The notes below the pieces were generated by a model, which was given only the letters and a program-made list of their open reading frames with translations, did no database searches and was not told the DNA's origin. The position numbers were made by a program, and so were the translations under genes. Shown here in pieces: positions 45,774 through 53,653 of a stretch of 54,366 nucleotides of DNA (positions within the stretch are counted from its first letter, which is position 1; each line of letters opens with the position of its first letter). Origin of the DNA: Bdellovibrionales bacterium (lineage in GTDB: Bacteria; Bdellovibrionota; Bdellovibrionia; Bdellovibrionales; UBA1609); the NCBI GenBank assembly GCA_023301025.1, contig JALZUR010000045.1, positions 1 to 54,366 on the forward strand, written 5' to 3'.

Positions 45774-47327
45774 ATGAAATATAGTGTATGTAGGCTTATG
45801 GGCAAAAAAATTGTAGTAAGTGTACGTCCTAGCCAGACTAGAGTCGCGTACTTAAACAACGACAGATTGATAGATTTTCAAATTGAAGCCAGAACATCAC
45901 CGACTTTGGTTGGGGGGATATATAAAGGGCGCGTGGATAGAGTTTTGCCAGGGATGCAAGCTGCATTTGTTAATATTGGATTAGAACGTTCAGCTTTTTT
46001 ATATGTTGGTGACATTGTTCAAAATCTTCCACAATCGGATCAAGAAAGTTTTGGTGAAAAAGTTGTTGATGAAAGAGTTGAAAGTCTTCCTTTAAAATCT
46101 ATAGACTCTTCAGATGAGGCTGACAAAACTCCTATTCAAGATCTTCTAAGTGAAGGTCAAATGATACTCTGTCAGGTTGCAAAAGATCCTTTAGGGACTA
46201 AAGGGGCTAGAATAACAACACACATCTCTTTGCCAGGGCGAACAGTTGTGTACATGCCAAACATTCCGCACTTTGGTGTTTCTAAAAAAATTGAAGATGA
46301 GACAGAGCGAGACAGATTAAAATCAATTGTTGAAAAATCACAAATTGAAGGTGGTGTAATAGTTCGAACAGCTGCAGAGGGTTTGGGTGAAAAGCAAATT
46401 ATTGATGACATTGAATATTTAAATCGTCTTTGGAAGAGTACTTTGAAAAACTTTGATAAAAGAAAAAAACCTGGTCAAGTTTATAAAGATTTAGAATTAG
46501 AGCTAAGAGCTGTAAGAGACTACCTGGCAGAAGATGTTATAGAAGTTGTCATAGATGATGAAAGAAGTTTTAGAAAGACAACAAGTTTTATAAATCAATT
46601 TATGCCAAAATTTAAAAACATAACAAAACACTACCAACAGAAAAAACCACTTTTTGATGTTTACAGTGTAGACCTTGAAATTATGAGATCTTTAGGTCGA
46701 AAGATTTGGTTAAAATCTGGGGGCTATTTAGTTTTTGATGAGGCTGAAGCTTTGGTAGTAGTTGATGTAAACACGGGTCGTTATGTGGGTAAAAAAGATA
46801 TTGATGAGACCATACTGCAGACTAATTTAGAGGCAGCCTATGAAATTGCCCATCAGCTAAGAATCAGAAACTGTGGCGGTATTATAATCATAGACTTTAT
46901 TGATATGGAAAAATCTGCTCATAAAGAGCAAGTAGTCTCTCTTTTAAAGAATGAACTTTCATTAGATCGAGCGCGCACAAAAATCACTGAAATGTCTGAA
47001 CTTGGTTTAGTCGAGATGACACGAAAGCGTATAAGACCAAGCCTTGTTTCAAGCCTTACTGAAGCCTGCTCATACTGTGAGGGAAAAGGCTATACTAAAA
47101 GACGAATGACTGTGGCTAACGAAATTTTTAGGGCTTTAGAGCGAGAAGCTGCTCACGTCCCAAAAGATAAAAAAGCTTATGTCAAATGTCACTCTGATAT
47201 AGCAGATTGGATCTATGAAGAAGACTCTGAAAGTTTAGACTACATTGAAAGTCTTTTAGGTGTACCTGTAATTTTTAAAGTTGATAAAAAGTTTCATATC
47301 GAAGCTTTTACCGTAACGCTTTCTTAG
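45774..47327 (+). CDS. rng: Ribonuclease G (RNase E/G family)
   Basis: About 517 residues. The start is uncertain: I use the ATG at 45774, 10 nt after AGGG; an ATG at 45798 would give the more family-typical start M-G-K-K-I-V-V-S-V. Numbering from 45774, an S1 domain (about 35-140) carries an extra acidic insert of about 20 residues compared with E. coli RNase G. The catalytic Asp pair is D331 in V-V-V-D-V-N-T-G and D374 in I-I-I-I-D-F-I-D, with the same 43-residue spacing as in RNase E. The zinc-link cysteines C432 and C435 (A-C-S-Y-C-E-G-K-G) also fit. There is no C-terminal degradosome scaffold, so it is RNase G-like. It processes rRNA and decays mRNA. Confidence 0.93.
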   Translation: MKYSVCRLMGKKIVVSVRPSQTRVAYLNNDRLIDFQIEARTSPTLVGGIYKGRVDRVLPGMQAAFVNIGLERSAFLYVGDIVQNLPQSDQESFGEKVVDERVESLPLKSIDSSDEADKTPIQDLLSEGQMILCQVAKDPLGTKGARITTHISLPGRTVVYMPNIPHFGVSKKIEDETERDRLKSIVEKSQIEGGVIVRTAAEGLGEKQIIDDIEYLNRLWKSTLKNFDKRKKPGQVYKDLELELRAVRDYLAEDVIEVVIDDERSFRKTTSFINQFMPKFKNITKHYQQKKPLFDVYSVDLEIMRSLGRKIWLKSGGYLVFDEAEALVVVDVNTGRYVGKKDIDETILQTNLEAAYEIAHQLRIRNCGGIIIIDFIDMEKSAHKEQVVSLLKNELSLDRARTKITEMSELGLVEMTRKRIRPSLVSSLTEACSYCEGKGYTKRRMTVANEIFRALEREAAHVPKDKKAYVKCHSDIADWIYEEDSESLDYIESLLGVPVIFKVDKKFHIEAFTVTLS

Positions 47328-47375
47328 TTTTATATTTTGGTTGAGCATTCTTGAGAGCTGGCCTAGCCTTTTACT

Positions 47376-48203
47376 ATGAATAAAAACACAAAAGATGATT
47401 ACAGCACAGAAGATCATGAGGGTCGACCGTACTCTGGTTTAAGACGCTCTTTATATATTGTAATTTTTGAAGCAGACACAAAGCTTGGTCGAATTTTTGA
47501 TGTGGCTTTGCTTTGGTTTATACTTATAAGTATAATCTGCGTTGTTTTAGAAACAGTTCCTTCGATGCTTGATCATTATCGACTGCTTTTTCTAACCTTA
47601 GAGTGGGTTATGACATTTGTCTTTACTGCTGAGTATCTTTTAAGACTTTATGTTTCTAGAAAACCAAAAAGATATGCTCTAAGCTTTTTTGGTTTGATTG
47701 ATTTATTAAGTGTGCTTCCTGCATACATGAGCCTTCTTTTTCCTGGTGTCCACTATCTTATGGTTATTCGAATTTTTAGACTTTTAAGAGTCTTTAGAAT
47801 TTTAAAATTGGTAAGGTACATCTCTGCAACGACTCATTTACAAAAGGCTTTGGTTGCAAGTCGATTTAAAATTTATATATTTTTAGGTTTCATTGGAGCC
47901 CTTGTTTTAATTATGGGAACCTTAATGTACATAGTTGAAGGTGGTGTGCAGTCAGAGGGTTTTCACAGTATACCACAATCTATGTATTGGACTATAGTTA
48001 CTATGACTACAGTTGGTTACGGAGACATTGTTCCTGTAACTACTATAGGAAAAGTAATTGCATCATTTATGATGTTGATAGGGTATGCCATAATTGCAGT
48101 CCCTACAGGAATCATTTCATCGGAGCTACAAGATGTATCAAGTGGTGCAAATAGTAATAGTAAAGAGCCAAACGCTAAAGTTTGCTCCTACTGCGGAAAG
48201 TAA
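47376..48203 (+). CDS. Six-transmembrane voltage-gated-type potassium channel
   Basis: A 275-residue protein with six hydrophobic segments plus a pore loop. S4 carries regularly spaced basic residues, R132, R135, R138, R141, K144 and R147, the pattern of a voltage sensor. The selectivity filter is T-T-V-G-Y-G-D (211-217), which marks potassium selectivity. The short cytoplasmic tail ends in V-C-S-Y-C-G-K. As I recall, related proteobacterial channels carry a full two-knuckle zinc ribbon at this place; here only the first Cys pair remains. Likely role: potassium flux or membrane-potential control in the inner membrane. No strong Shine-Dalgarno is seen. Confidence 0.9.
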   Translation: MNKNTKDDYSTEDHEGRPYSGLRRSLYIVIFEADTKLGRIFDVALLWFILISIICVVLETVPSMLDHYRLLFLTLEWVMTFVFTAEYLLRLYVSRKPKRYALSFFGLIDLLSVLPAYMSLLFPGVHYLMVIRIFRLLRVFRILKLVRYISATTHLQKALVASRFKIYIFLGFIGALVLIMGTLMYIVEGGVQSEGFHSIPQSMYWTIVTMTTVGYGDIVPVTTIGKVIASFMMLIGYAIIAVPTGIISSELQDVSSGANSNSKEPNAKVCSYCGK

Positions 48204-48206
48204 CAG

Positions 48207-48226
48207 AGTGTTGCAGTAGTGTTGCA
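48207..48226 (+). repeat. Short tandem repeat just after the channel gene
   Basis: AGTGTTGCA occurs at 48207-48215 and 48218-48226, period 11 bp, starting 3 bp after the stop codon. Only two copies; significance unknown. Confidence 0.4.
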
Positions 48227-48327
48227 AGAAATGAGTAAGACTTAAATAGTTTTAAAAAAGAGTGTCTTATTTTGAGAATAGTATGGAGGCTTTTTTAACT
48301 TTAAATTAAGATGAGTTAAAATAGTGT

Positions 48328-49266
48328 ATGCCTTATGCATACTGGCTTTTAGCACTTTTTTTTACATTTTCTTTCTCAAAAGTTTGGGCTTTTGATCCTA
48401 TTGAATTTGGGTACATAGATTTTAGTGAAAGTTTTAGGAACACAACAGATACATGTGGAGATCTGTGTCTTCAAAATCAAAACTTTGTTGATAGATTTGA
48501 ATTTGAGCGTGAGCTATCAAATAGATTTATCACAGTTCCAAGTTTTATAAATTCATCTTCTTCAGAGTTTGATATTTATAGAAACAAAGAGATGGCTTTA
48601 AGTTTTAAAGTAAATTCTAATTTCTCAAGACGCCTGTTGAAACGAAAAATCAGATGGGCCAGAACTGCCAGAAATATTGGTTATGGTGTGAGCGAACAAG
48701 GACGTGATTTATTACAATCAACATGGAGAGAGCTTCGGCGCCCACTTTTAAACAAGGTAAAAGACGCAGTATTAAGTCCCTATAAAAGAAAAAAACTCTC
48801 AAAATCAGAAAAATTAGAAGCCTGGATTATTGAACAGTCAGTAGATTCAGGTGCTAGTGCCTTAGAGCTAGAGGCTGTAGACAGTGGTATTGATTTTTCA
48901 ACTTTTGATTTTGGCATAAACAATTACAGTTTGAAATATCGCCCAAGAGTGGACCCTTTGAAAGGGAGATACGGCATGAGAGTCAGACTGAAGCAGTATC
49001 TTTCAAATTCAAAAGTCTTTTTTACAAATTTAAGCTACAACTACTGCAATTCAGGTCTTGGCTTTAGAGACAGAAGATGTGGGTATTTGCACTCCCTATC
49101 TAGCCAGTTATCAATGACAAGCTTAAAACAAAATTTAAAATGGTCATTGTATTTTGCATATCGAACAGAATCTTTAAATAAGAGCAATTATGAGGAAGAC
49201 GGGCAAAGTATAGGCCACAGGCCTTGGCGAGCGGGTCTTCAGTTCAGTTACGCATTCTACCTCTAA
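48328..49266 (+). CDS. Secreted, possibly outer-membrane protein of unknown function
   Basis: A 312-residue protein with a clear signal peptide (about 1-21, ending K-V-W-A). The N-terminal half of the mature protein includes a basic, helical segment (about 90-175). The C-terminal third has amphipathic strands with many aromatic residues, two Cys close together (in Y-N-Y-C-N and R-R-C-G-Y), and ends in G-L-Q-F-S-Y-A-F-Y-L, resembling the closing strand of a small barrel. No family recognised. The gene stands alone between the channel gene and the ribosomal protein cluster. Confidence 0.7.
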   Translation: MPYAYWLLALFFTFSFSKVWAFDPIEFGYIDFSESFRNTTDTCGDLCLQNQNFVDRFEFERELSNRFITVPSFINSSSSEFDIYRNKEMALSFKVNSNFSRRLLKRKIRWARTARNIGYGVSEQGRDLLQSTWRELRRPLLNKVKDAVLSPYKRKKLSKSEKLEAWIIEQSVDSGASALELEAVDSGIDFSTFDFGINNYSLKYRPRVDPLKGRYGMRVRLKQYLSNSKVFFTNLSYNYCNSGLGFRDRRCGYLHSLSSQLSMTSLKQNLKWSLYFAYRTESLNKSNYEEDGQSIGHRPWRAGLQFSYAFYL

Positions 49267-49488
49267 TTAAGATATAAAAAGCCACATTGTAAAAGAAAGA
49301 GTATGCTAATTTTGATAAATCTAGCCTATTTCTAATCTGAGAGTGCTTTCTAGGCCACATGAGCTATGAATCACAGACTGTATGTGAGAACAGTTTAGCC
49401 AGTAAGCATTGATAAACAGAGGTCTGGATGCTTGTATGCCTGGAGTTTAAAAACCATAGGAAACAACAGTTTAAATTGTGAACAAAAA

Positions 49489-49535
49489 TTGACATCTTAA
49501 AAACTACATGGCACTAATAGCGCTTCCTTTGGAGG
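49489..49535 (+). promoter_or_regulatory. Possible rplU promoter (-35) and strong ribosome-binding site
   Basis: A perfect TTGACA at 49489-49494 stands upstream of rplU, but the matching -10 is weak (ACTAAT at 49513-49518 after 18 bp). GGAGG at 49531-49535, 8 nt before the ATG at 49544, fixes the translation start. The rest of the 277-bp gap back to 49267 holds no gene that I can see. Confidence 0.35.
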
Positions 49536-49543
49536 TATTTATT

Positions 49544-49903
49544 ATGTACGCCGTAGTTAAAACTGGTGGAAAACAGTACAGAGTTAAAGCTGGTGAAACT
49601 GTAAAAGTTGAAAAAATAGACAGCGAAATTGGTTCTGAGCTTAATTTAAAAGAAGTTCTTTTAGTAGGTGGAGATACTAATTATATAGGTACTCCAATGG
49701 TTGATAAGGCCTCTGTTACAGCTGTTGTTTCTAAACAAGCTAGAAAACCTAAAATAGTTGTTCTTAAAAAGAAGAGACGCCAAGGCTACAGAAAACTCCA
49801 AGGACACAGACAAGATTTTACAGAATTATTCATAAAAAGCATACAGGCGCCAAATGGCGATGTTAGCAAAGCTGACAAAGAAGCAAAGCTTTACAAAAAA
49901 TAA
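49544..49903 (+). CDS. rplU: 50S ribosomal protein L21
   Basis: 119 residues, starting M-Y-A-V-V-K-T-G-G-K-Q-Y, the classic L21 N-terminus. The ATG at 49544 is chosen over the upstream in-frame ATG at 49508 because GGAGG sits 8 nt before it. The basic K-K-K-R-R-Q-G-Y-R-K-L-Q-G-H-R-Q motif for 23S rRNA contact is present. The C-terminus runs about 15 residues past the usual end and is Lys/Ala-rich. First gene of the rplU-rpmA-obgE cluster. Confidence 0.95.
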   Translation: MYAVVKTGGKQYRVKAGETVKVEKIDSEIGSELNLKEVLLVGGDTNYIGTPMVDKASVTAVVSKQARKPKIVVLKKKRRQGYRKLQGHRQDFTELFIKSIQAPNGDVSKADKEAKLYKK

Positions 49904-49988
49904 TATTTCAAAGCTTACTCAAAGCCTTGCAACTTCTAGGCTTTAATTCTCTGGTTTTGAAAAGATTTAACAAAAAAAGGTATATATT

Positions 49989-50261
49989 ATGGCATCAAAA
50001 AAAGCAGCAGGTAGTACTAAGAACGGTCGCGACAGTCAGAGTAAACGTTTAGGTGTTAAGCGTTTTGGCGGCCAGTGGGTTCTACCTGGTACAATTATCA
50101 TTAGACAGAGAGGAACAAAAGTTCACCCGGGCAACAACGTTGGGCTTGGTCGTGACCACACAATCTTTTCAAAAGTCGAAGGTAAAGTTCAGTTTGAACG
50201 TCTAGACAAAAAAAGAACTAAAGTTAGTGTTTACCCTGTAGAAGCAGCTGCAGGCGCATAA
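49989..50261 (+). CDS. rpmA: 50S ribosomal protein L27
   Basis: 90 residues, starting [15 protein letters not shown], the family N-terminus that reaches towards the peptidyl transferase centre. It lacks the cleavable N-terminal extension of Firmicutes. The [14 protein letters not shown] and D-H-T-I-F motifs are intact. It lies 85 bp after rplU, with AAAAAAGG upstream as ribosome-binding site. Confidence 0.97.
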   Translation: MASKKAAGSTKNGRDSQSKRLGVKRFGGQWVLPGTIIIRQRGTKVHPGNNVGLGRDHTIFSKVEGKVQFERLDKKRTKVSVYPVEAAAGA

Positions 50262-50292
50262 GCTATCAAAAGAGCGCCTCTAAAGTATTGAG

Positions 50293-50313
50293 AAAAGTGA
50301 ACGGTCACTTTTT
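50293..50313 (+). terminator. Weak hairpin terminator or attenuator between rpmA and obgE
   Basis: AAAAGTGA (50293-50300), loop ACGG, TCACTTTT (50305-50312) with one more T. The 8-bp stem is flanked by A and T runs. It may reduce read-through from the ribosomal protein genes into obgE. GC content is low and no long T tract follows. Confidence 0.35.
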
Positions 50314-50348
50314 CACAAACACTTGCGTTACTAGTACCAATTAAAGTT

Positions 50349-51380
50349 ATGAAGGCCTCCTCCCCACAACCATTTATAGATCAACTCAGTTTAAGAATTT
50401 CTTCCGGCCACGGTGGTGCAGGAGCTTCTAGCTATAGACGAGAGTACAAAGTTGCCAGAGGTGGACCCGATGGTGGTGATGGTGGCAGAGGTGGAGATGT
50501 CATTATAAGTGGAGATTCTAGAAAACACACACTTCTGGATTTTAGATATAAAAGAATTTATGCTGCAAAAGATGGTGAGCCCGGTAAAGGTGCAAGATGC
50601 TATGGTAAATCAGGAGACCATGAAGTTTTAAGAGTACCTTTAGGAACTCAAGTCTATAATGCAGAAACGGGAGAACTTCTTTATGATGTGGTGACTGAAG
50701 AGTCCCATACTATTTTAGAAGGTGGAAAAGGTGGACTTGGAAACTGGCATTTTAAAAATGCAAAGAACCAAGCTCCTAGTTATTCTCAAAAAGGTCTTCC
50801 TGGCATAGATCTAGATTTAAAATTAGAATTAAAATTAATCGCAGACATGGGCTTAGTTGGTTTTCCTAATGCCGGAAAATCTACACTTTTAACTCACCTG
50901 TCTAATGCAAAATCAAAAGTGGGTTCTTACCCTTTTACAACTCTAAATCCTCAACTGGGTGTATTAAGGCATAAAAATCAAGAGGTTGTTTTAGCAGATC
51001 TTCCTGGTTTGATTGAAGGAGCTTCCGAGGGTGTAGGTTTGGGGCATAAGTTTTTAAAGCACGTAGAGCGAACTCAAAAGATTCTTCATCTGGTGTCTAT
51101 GGAAAAAGATGAGGTACAAGAGCCTCTTGAGAGATATAAAGCCATTAGAAAAGAGCTTAAAGATTATAAACTGGGGCAAAAGCCTTTAGATAAGCTTGAT
51201 GAGATTGTTATCTTAACAAAATCAGATCTTTTAAGACCTGAAGAGGTTGAAAAGCATATAAAATCCTTTAAAGAGATGGGGCATGAGGTTATAGTTATAT
51301 CCTCAGTGACAAATAGAAACATAGATCGTTTAAAAGATTTGCTTATTCAGGTGAACCATCAAACACAAGATTTGATTTAA
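50349..51380 (+). CDS. obgE: Obg-family GTPase (ribosome assembly)
   Basis: 343 residues. The N-terminal glycine-rich Obg fold (about 8-165) includes G-H-G-G-A-G and G-G-P-D-G-G-D-G-G-R-G-G. The GTPase domain has G1 G-F-P-N-A-G-K-S (171-178), G3 D-L-P-G (217-220) and G4 T-K-S-D (290-293). The optional C-terminal OCT domain is absent, as in many non-Firmicutes. The first eight residues are a short extra extension before the usual F-I-D start. It binds the 50S subunit late in assembly. Position after rplU-rpmA is conserved in many bacteria. Confidence 0.96.
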   Translation: MKASSPQPFIDQLSLRISSGHGGAGASSYRREYKVARGGPDGGDGGRGGDVIISGDSRKHTLLDFRYKRIYAAKDGEPGKGARCYGKSGDHEVLRVPLGTQVYNAETGELLYDVVTEESHTILEGGKGGLGNWHFKNAKNQAPSYSQKGLPGIDLDLKLELKLIADMGLVGFPNAGKSTLLTHLSNAKSKVGSYPFTTLNPQLGVLRHKNQEVVLADLPGLIEGASEGVGLGHKFLKHVERTQKILHLVSMEKDEVQEPLERYKAIRKELKDYKLGQKPLDKLDEIVILTKSDLLRPEEVEKHIKSFKEMGHEVIVISSVTNRNIDRLKDLLIQVNHQTQDLI

Positions 51381-51402
51381 AAAGATGTAGAGGAATTTTA
51401 AA

Positions 51403-52401
51403 GTGTCAAAAAAAATTGGACTGTTCGGTGGAACATTTAACCCTATTCACTATGGCCATATTAACAGTATTGATAATGTAATTAATAAAATGGGCTTTGA
51501 CTCCATTAGAGTGATCCCCGCATACCAAGCTCCTGGAAAAGATTTTATTGAAAAGCCAACTCCCGAAGACAGGTTTAAATTAGTAGAAATGGGACTTTTG
51601 GATTATAAAAACAAAGTTCAAGTAGATCGCAGTGAACTTGATAGACAGGGTGTAAGCTATTCTTTAGACACTTTAAGAGATTTAATTAAAAAAGAACCAG
51701 ACAAAAACTTTTATCTTATTATTGGACTTGATCAATTTCAAAATTTTGACAAATGGAAAGAGTTCTATGAAATTCTAAGCCTTTCTAACCTAGTAGTTAC
51801 CTCAAGGCCAGGGTATAACTTTCCTCATGAAATTGCAGATTTTCCAGAAGGTTTAAAAGAGTACATTATAGATTTTGATGGATACACAGCTGTTTTAAAA
51901 AATGAAAAACAAATAAATTTTCTACGCTTAACTGACTTTGATATGAGTTCATCTGATATTAGAAAAAAAGTAAGACTCAATCAGTCTATTAACAAATATG
52001 TTCCCATTGAAGTAGAGACCTACATTTTAGAAAATAAACTCTACACGGCTGAAGAGTCTGTTGATTATGACTCTAATGATCTTATGTCAGAAGTAAAAAA
52101 GTTTGTTACAGATTTAGGTGGGATAAACCCTTTATCTTTTGACATGAGAAATGAAAATCAGATCACTGATTTTAACCTTGTAGCCTCTTCGCAAAGTAAG
52201 CGAGGAAACTCCATGCTTGCTGAAAATGTCATTGAGAAAGTTAAAAGTTCTTTAGGGGTTAAGCCTCTTGCTATTGACGGTAAAGAAGATGCTAATTGGA
52301 TTGTTATTGATTATGGATCTTTGATTGTGCACTTGTTTTACGAAACTCTAAGGTATGAATACAATCTAGAGGCTTTATGGAAAGATTTTCCAAAGAGTTA
52401 A
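51403..52401 (+). CDS. nadD: Fusion of nicotinate-nucleotide adenylyltransferase (NadD) and ribosome silencing factor (RsfS)
   Basis: 332 residues with a GTG start, 9 nt after GAGGA. Residues 1 to about 215 are NadD: the nucleotide-binding G-G-T-F-N-P-I-H-Y-G-H (9-19) and M-S-S-S-D-I-R (181-187) motifs of the adenylyltransferase superfamily, making nicotinate adenine dinucleotide for NAD synthesis. Residues about 222-330 are a complete RsfS (DUF143) domain: I-N-P-L-S-F-D, F-N-L-V-A-S-S-Q-S, N-W-I-V-I-D-Y-G-S-L-I-V-H-L-F and a final L-E-A-L-W. RsfS binds L14 and blocks subunit joining. nadD and rsfS are normally adjacent separate genes; here I see no stop between them. rlmH follows in the usual order. 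Confidence 0.92.
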   Translation: MSKKIGLFGGTFNPIHYGHINSIDNVINKMGFDSIRVIPAYQAPGKDFIEKPTPEDRFKLVEMGLLDYKNKVQVDRSELDRQGVSYSLDTLRDLIKKEPDKNFYLIIGLDQFQNFDKWKEFYEILSLSNLVVTSRPGYNFPHEIADFPEGLKEYIIDFDGYTAVLKNEKQINFLRLTDFDMSSSDIRKKVRLNQSINKYVPIEVETYILENKLYTAEESVDYDSNDLMSEVKKFVTDLGGINPLSFDMRNENQITDFNLVASSQSKRGNSMLAENVIEKVKSSLGVKPLAIDGKEDANWIVIDYGSLIVHLFYETLRYEYNLEALWKDFPKS

Positions 52402-52456
52402 GATTTCTAGAAGTTTTATAAATATCTAAAAAAATTTAAAGCACAGATAATTGCCC

Positions 52457-52918
52457 GTGAATATTCATTACATTTTACCAGAATCTAGAAAACTAAGTTT
52501 AAGCCAAGCTAGTGAAGAGATTTTCTTAAAAAGATTAAGTTCTTATGTAAAACTAAAAGTCATAAAGTTTAAACCTGAAAAAAATGGTGATAAAAAGTTT
52601 AAACAGTCTAAAGATGAAGAGCGTTTATTAAAGCTTATACCTAAAAATACAAAGCTAATATTATGTGATGAAAAAGGTGAGTCTTTAAATACTAAAAAGC
52701 TACTTTTAAAAATTGAGACTTTTTTAACAAGTAGCTCTTCTTTAAGCTTTGTGATTGGTGGTCCTTACGGTTTTTCAGAAGAATTTAAGACTAAAGCTGA
52801 CTATAAAATTAGACTCTCAGATCTCACTATGAACTCAGATTTAGCGAGTGCAGTTTTATGGGAACAACTCTATAGGGTTTTTTCCTTAAAAGCTGGACAT
52901 CCTTATCATAATGAATAA
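52457..52918 (+). CDS. rlmH: 23S rRNA pseudouridine1915 N3-methyltransferase RlmH
   Basis: About 153 residues, SPOUT family. The start is taken at GTG 52457 (V-N-I-H-Y-I-L-P); a TTG at 52451 is possible, and neither has a good ribosome-binding site. Conserved pieces are L-C-D-E-K-G-E-S-L, the SAM-knot strand F-V-I-G-G-P-Y-G-F, and the C-terminal E-Q-L-Y-R-V and H-P-Y-H-N-E. The usual L-P-H-x-x-x-R segment is M-N-S-D-L-A-S here, losing a conserved His and Arg. It follows nadD-rsfS as in many genomes. It methylates helix 69 of assembled ribosomes. Confidence 0.88.
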   Translation: MNIHYILPESRKLSLSQASEEIFLKRLSSYVKLKVIKFKPEKNGDKKFKQSKDEERLLKLIPKNTKLILCDEKGESLNTKKLLLKIETFLTSSSSLSFVIGGPYGFSEEFKTKADYKIRLSDLTMNSDLASAVLWEQLYRVFSLKAGHPYHNE

Positions 52919-52921
52919 ATT

Positions 52922-52946
52922 CGGATAAAATTAGAGTCCGGATAAA
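52922..52946 (+). repeat. Direct repeat CGGATAAA after rlmH
   Basis: CGGATAAA occurs at 52922-52929 and 52939-52946, 17 bp apart, in the 92-bp gap before comF. It could be a regulator half-site pair or chance. Confidence 0.35.
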
Positions 52947-53002
52947 TTTTAAATTTAAAGAGTATTGTTCCTGTGTTGAAGTAAAAACTTTTTTTGCTGT
53001 AG

Positions 53003-53019
53003 CTGTCTTTGTGAGACAG
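53003..53019 (+). promoter_or_regulatory. Hairpin with the comF GTG start codon in its loop
   Basis: CTGTCT (53003-53008) and AGACAG (53014-53019) form a 6-bp stem with loop TTGTG; the loop's GTG (53011-53013) is the only plausible comF start. No Shine-Dalgarno is visible upstream, so translation may be weak or structure-dependent. Confidence 0.4.
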
Positions 53020-53652
53020 TATTTTTGTTTGCTCTGTGAGGGCTTAATCTTTAAAAAGAATAAAATAATATGCACAAATTGTTTTGATAGATTTAAAAGA
53101 GTTGGTGTTCATAAAAGACAAGAAAATGGTGTAAATCATTACTATTTATTTTCATGGTCAAATAAAAATGATCTTTTTTATCGTAAATTGGTTTACTTTT
53201 TAAAGGACAAATCAGAAGAGTACTTCATCCAATTAGCAGAGCTTTTTTCATTTGATAAAGATCTTGGATTAAAAAAGCTTCTTGAGAGTTCAAATATAAA
53301 AGAATACATTTGTCCTAAATCATCAGTTCTGAAATCTCAAAATAAGACATCTAATCACGCGCAAAGTTTATCTAAAGCTTTGGTGAAACTTTACGGCTAT
53401 AAGTGTGTTTTATGTGTAAGTGCTCTCAACACTGGTTTTCAAAAGCGTAAGAAGAGCCGTAAAGAGCGTTATGATATTCAAGACAGCTTTTTTTGCACTA
53501 CTTTGAAGTCAAAAAGCTCAAAAGAAGCCAACTCTTGGATATTTGTAGATGATGTCTTTGTAACTGGTGCAACTTGTTATAAAGTAAGTAGACAAATAGG
53601 CTTGTCCCCTAAAGGGGTTTTAAGTTTATTTTACAGAGAAAAGGAATTTTAA
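53011..53652 (+). CDS. comF: ComF-family phosphoribosyltransferase-fold protein
   Basis: 213 residues. The N-terminal zinc knuckle has C6-x2-C9 and C21-x2-C24. The C-terminal part ends with the PRPP-type loop V-D-D-V-F-V-T-G-A-T (179-188). The N-L-N-R-K-x-x-x-Q-x-x-L type motif of ComF is altered, with N-H-A-Q-S-L in its place. ComF acts in the cytoplasm during natural transformation in competent species; related proteins exist in non-competent bacteria. The GTG start is preceded by an open frame without ATG. lolA begins 2 nt after its stop, so the two are probably co-transcribed. Confidence 0.85.
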   Translation: MRQYFCLLCEGLIFKKNKIICTNCFDRFKRVGVHKRQENGVNHYYLFSWSNKNDLFYRKLVYFLKDKSEEYFIQLAELFSFDKDLGLKKLLESSNIKEYICPKSSVLKSQNKTSNHAQSLSKALVKLYGYKCVLCVSALNTGFQKRKKSRKERYDIQDSFFCTTLKSKSSKEANSWIFVDDVFVTGATCYKVSRQIGLSPKGVLSLFYREKEF

Positions 53653-53653
53653 G

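Noticed and set aside
49508-49543. N-terminal extension of L21 from the ATG at 49508
   Set aside because: The strong GGAGG at 49531-49535 lies inside this stretch and directs starting at 49544, which gives the standard L21 N-terminus.
52827-53075. Minus-strand 82-codon frame across the rlmH-comF junction
   Set aside because: Overlaps two recognised genes, low-complexity Lys/Ser content, no ribosome-binding site.
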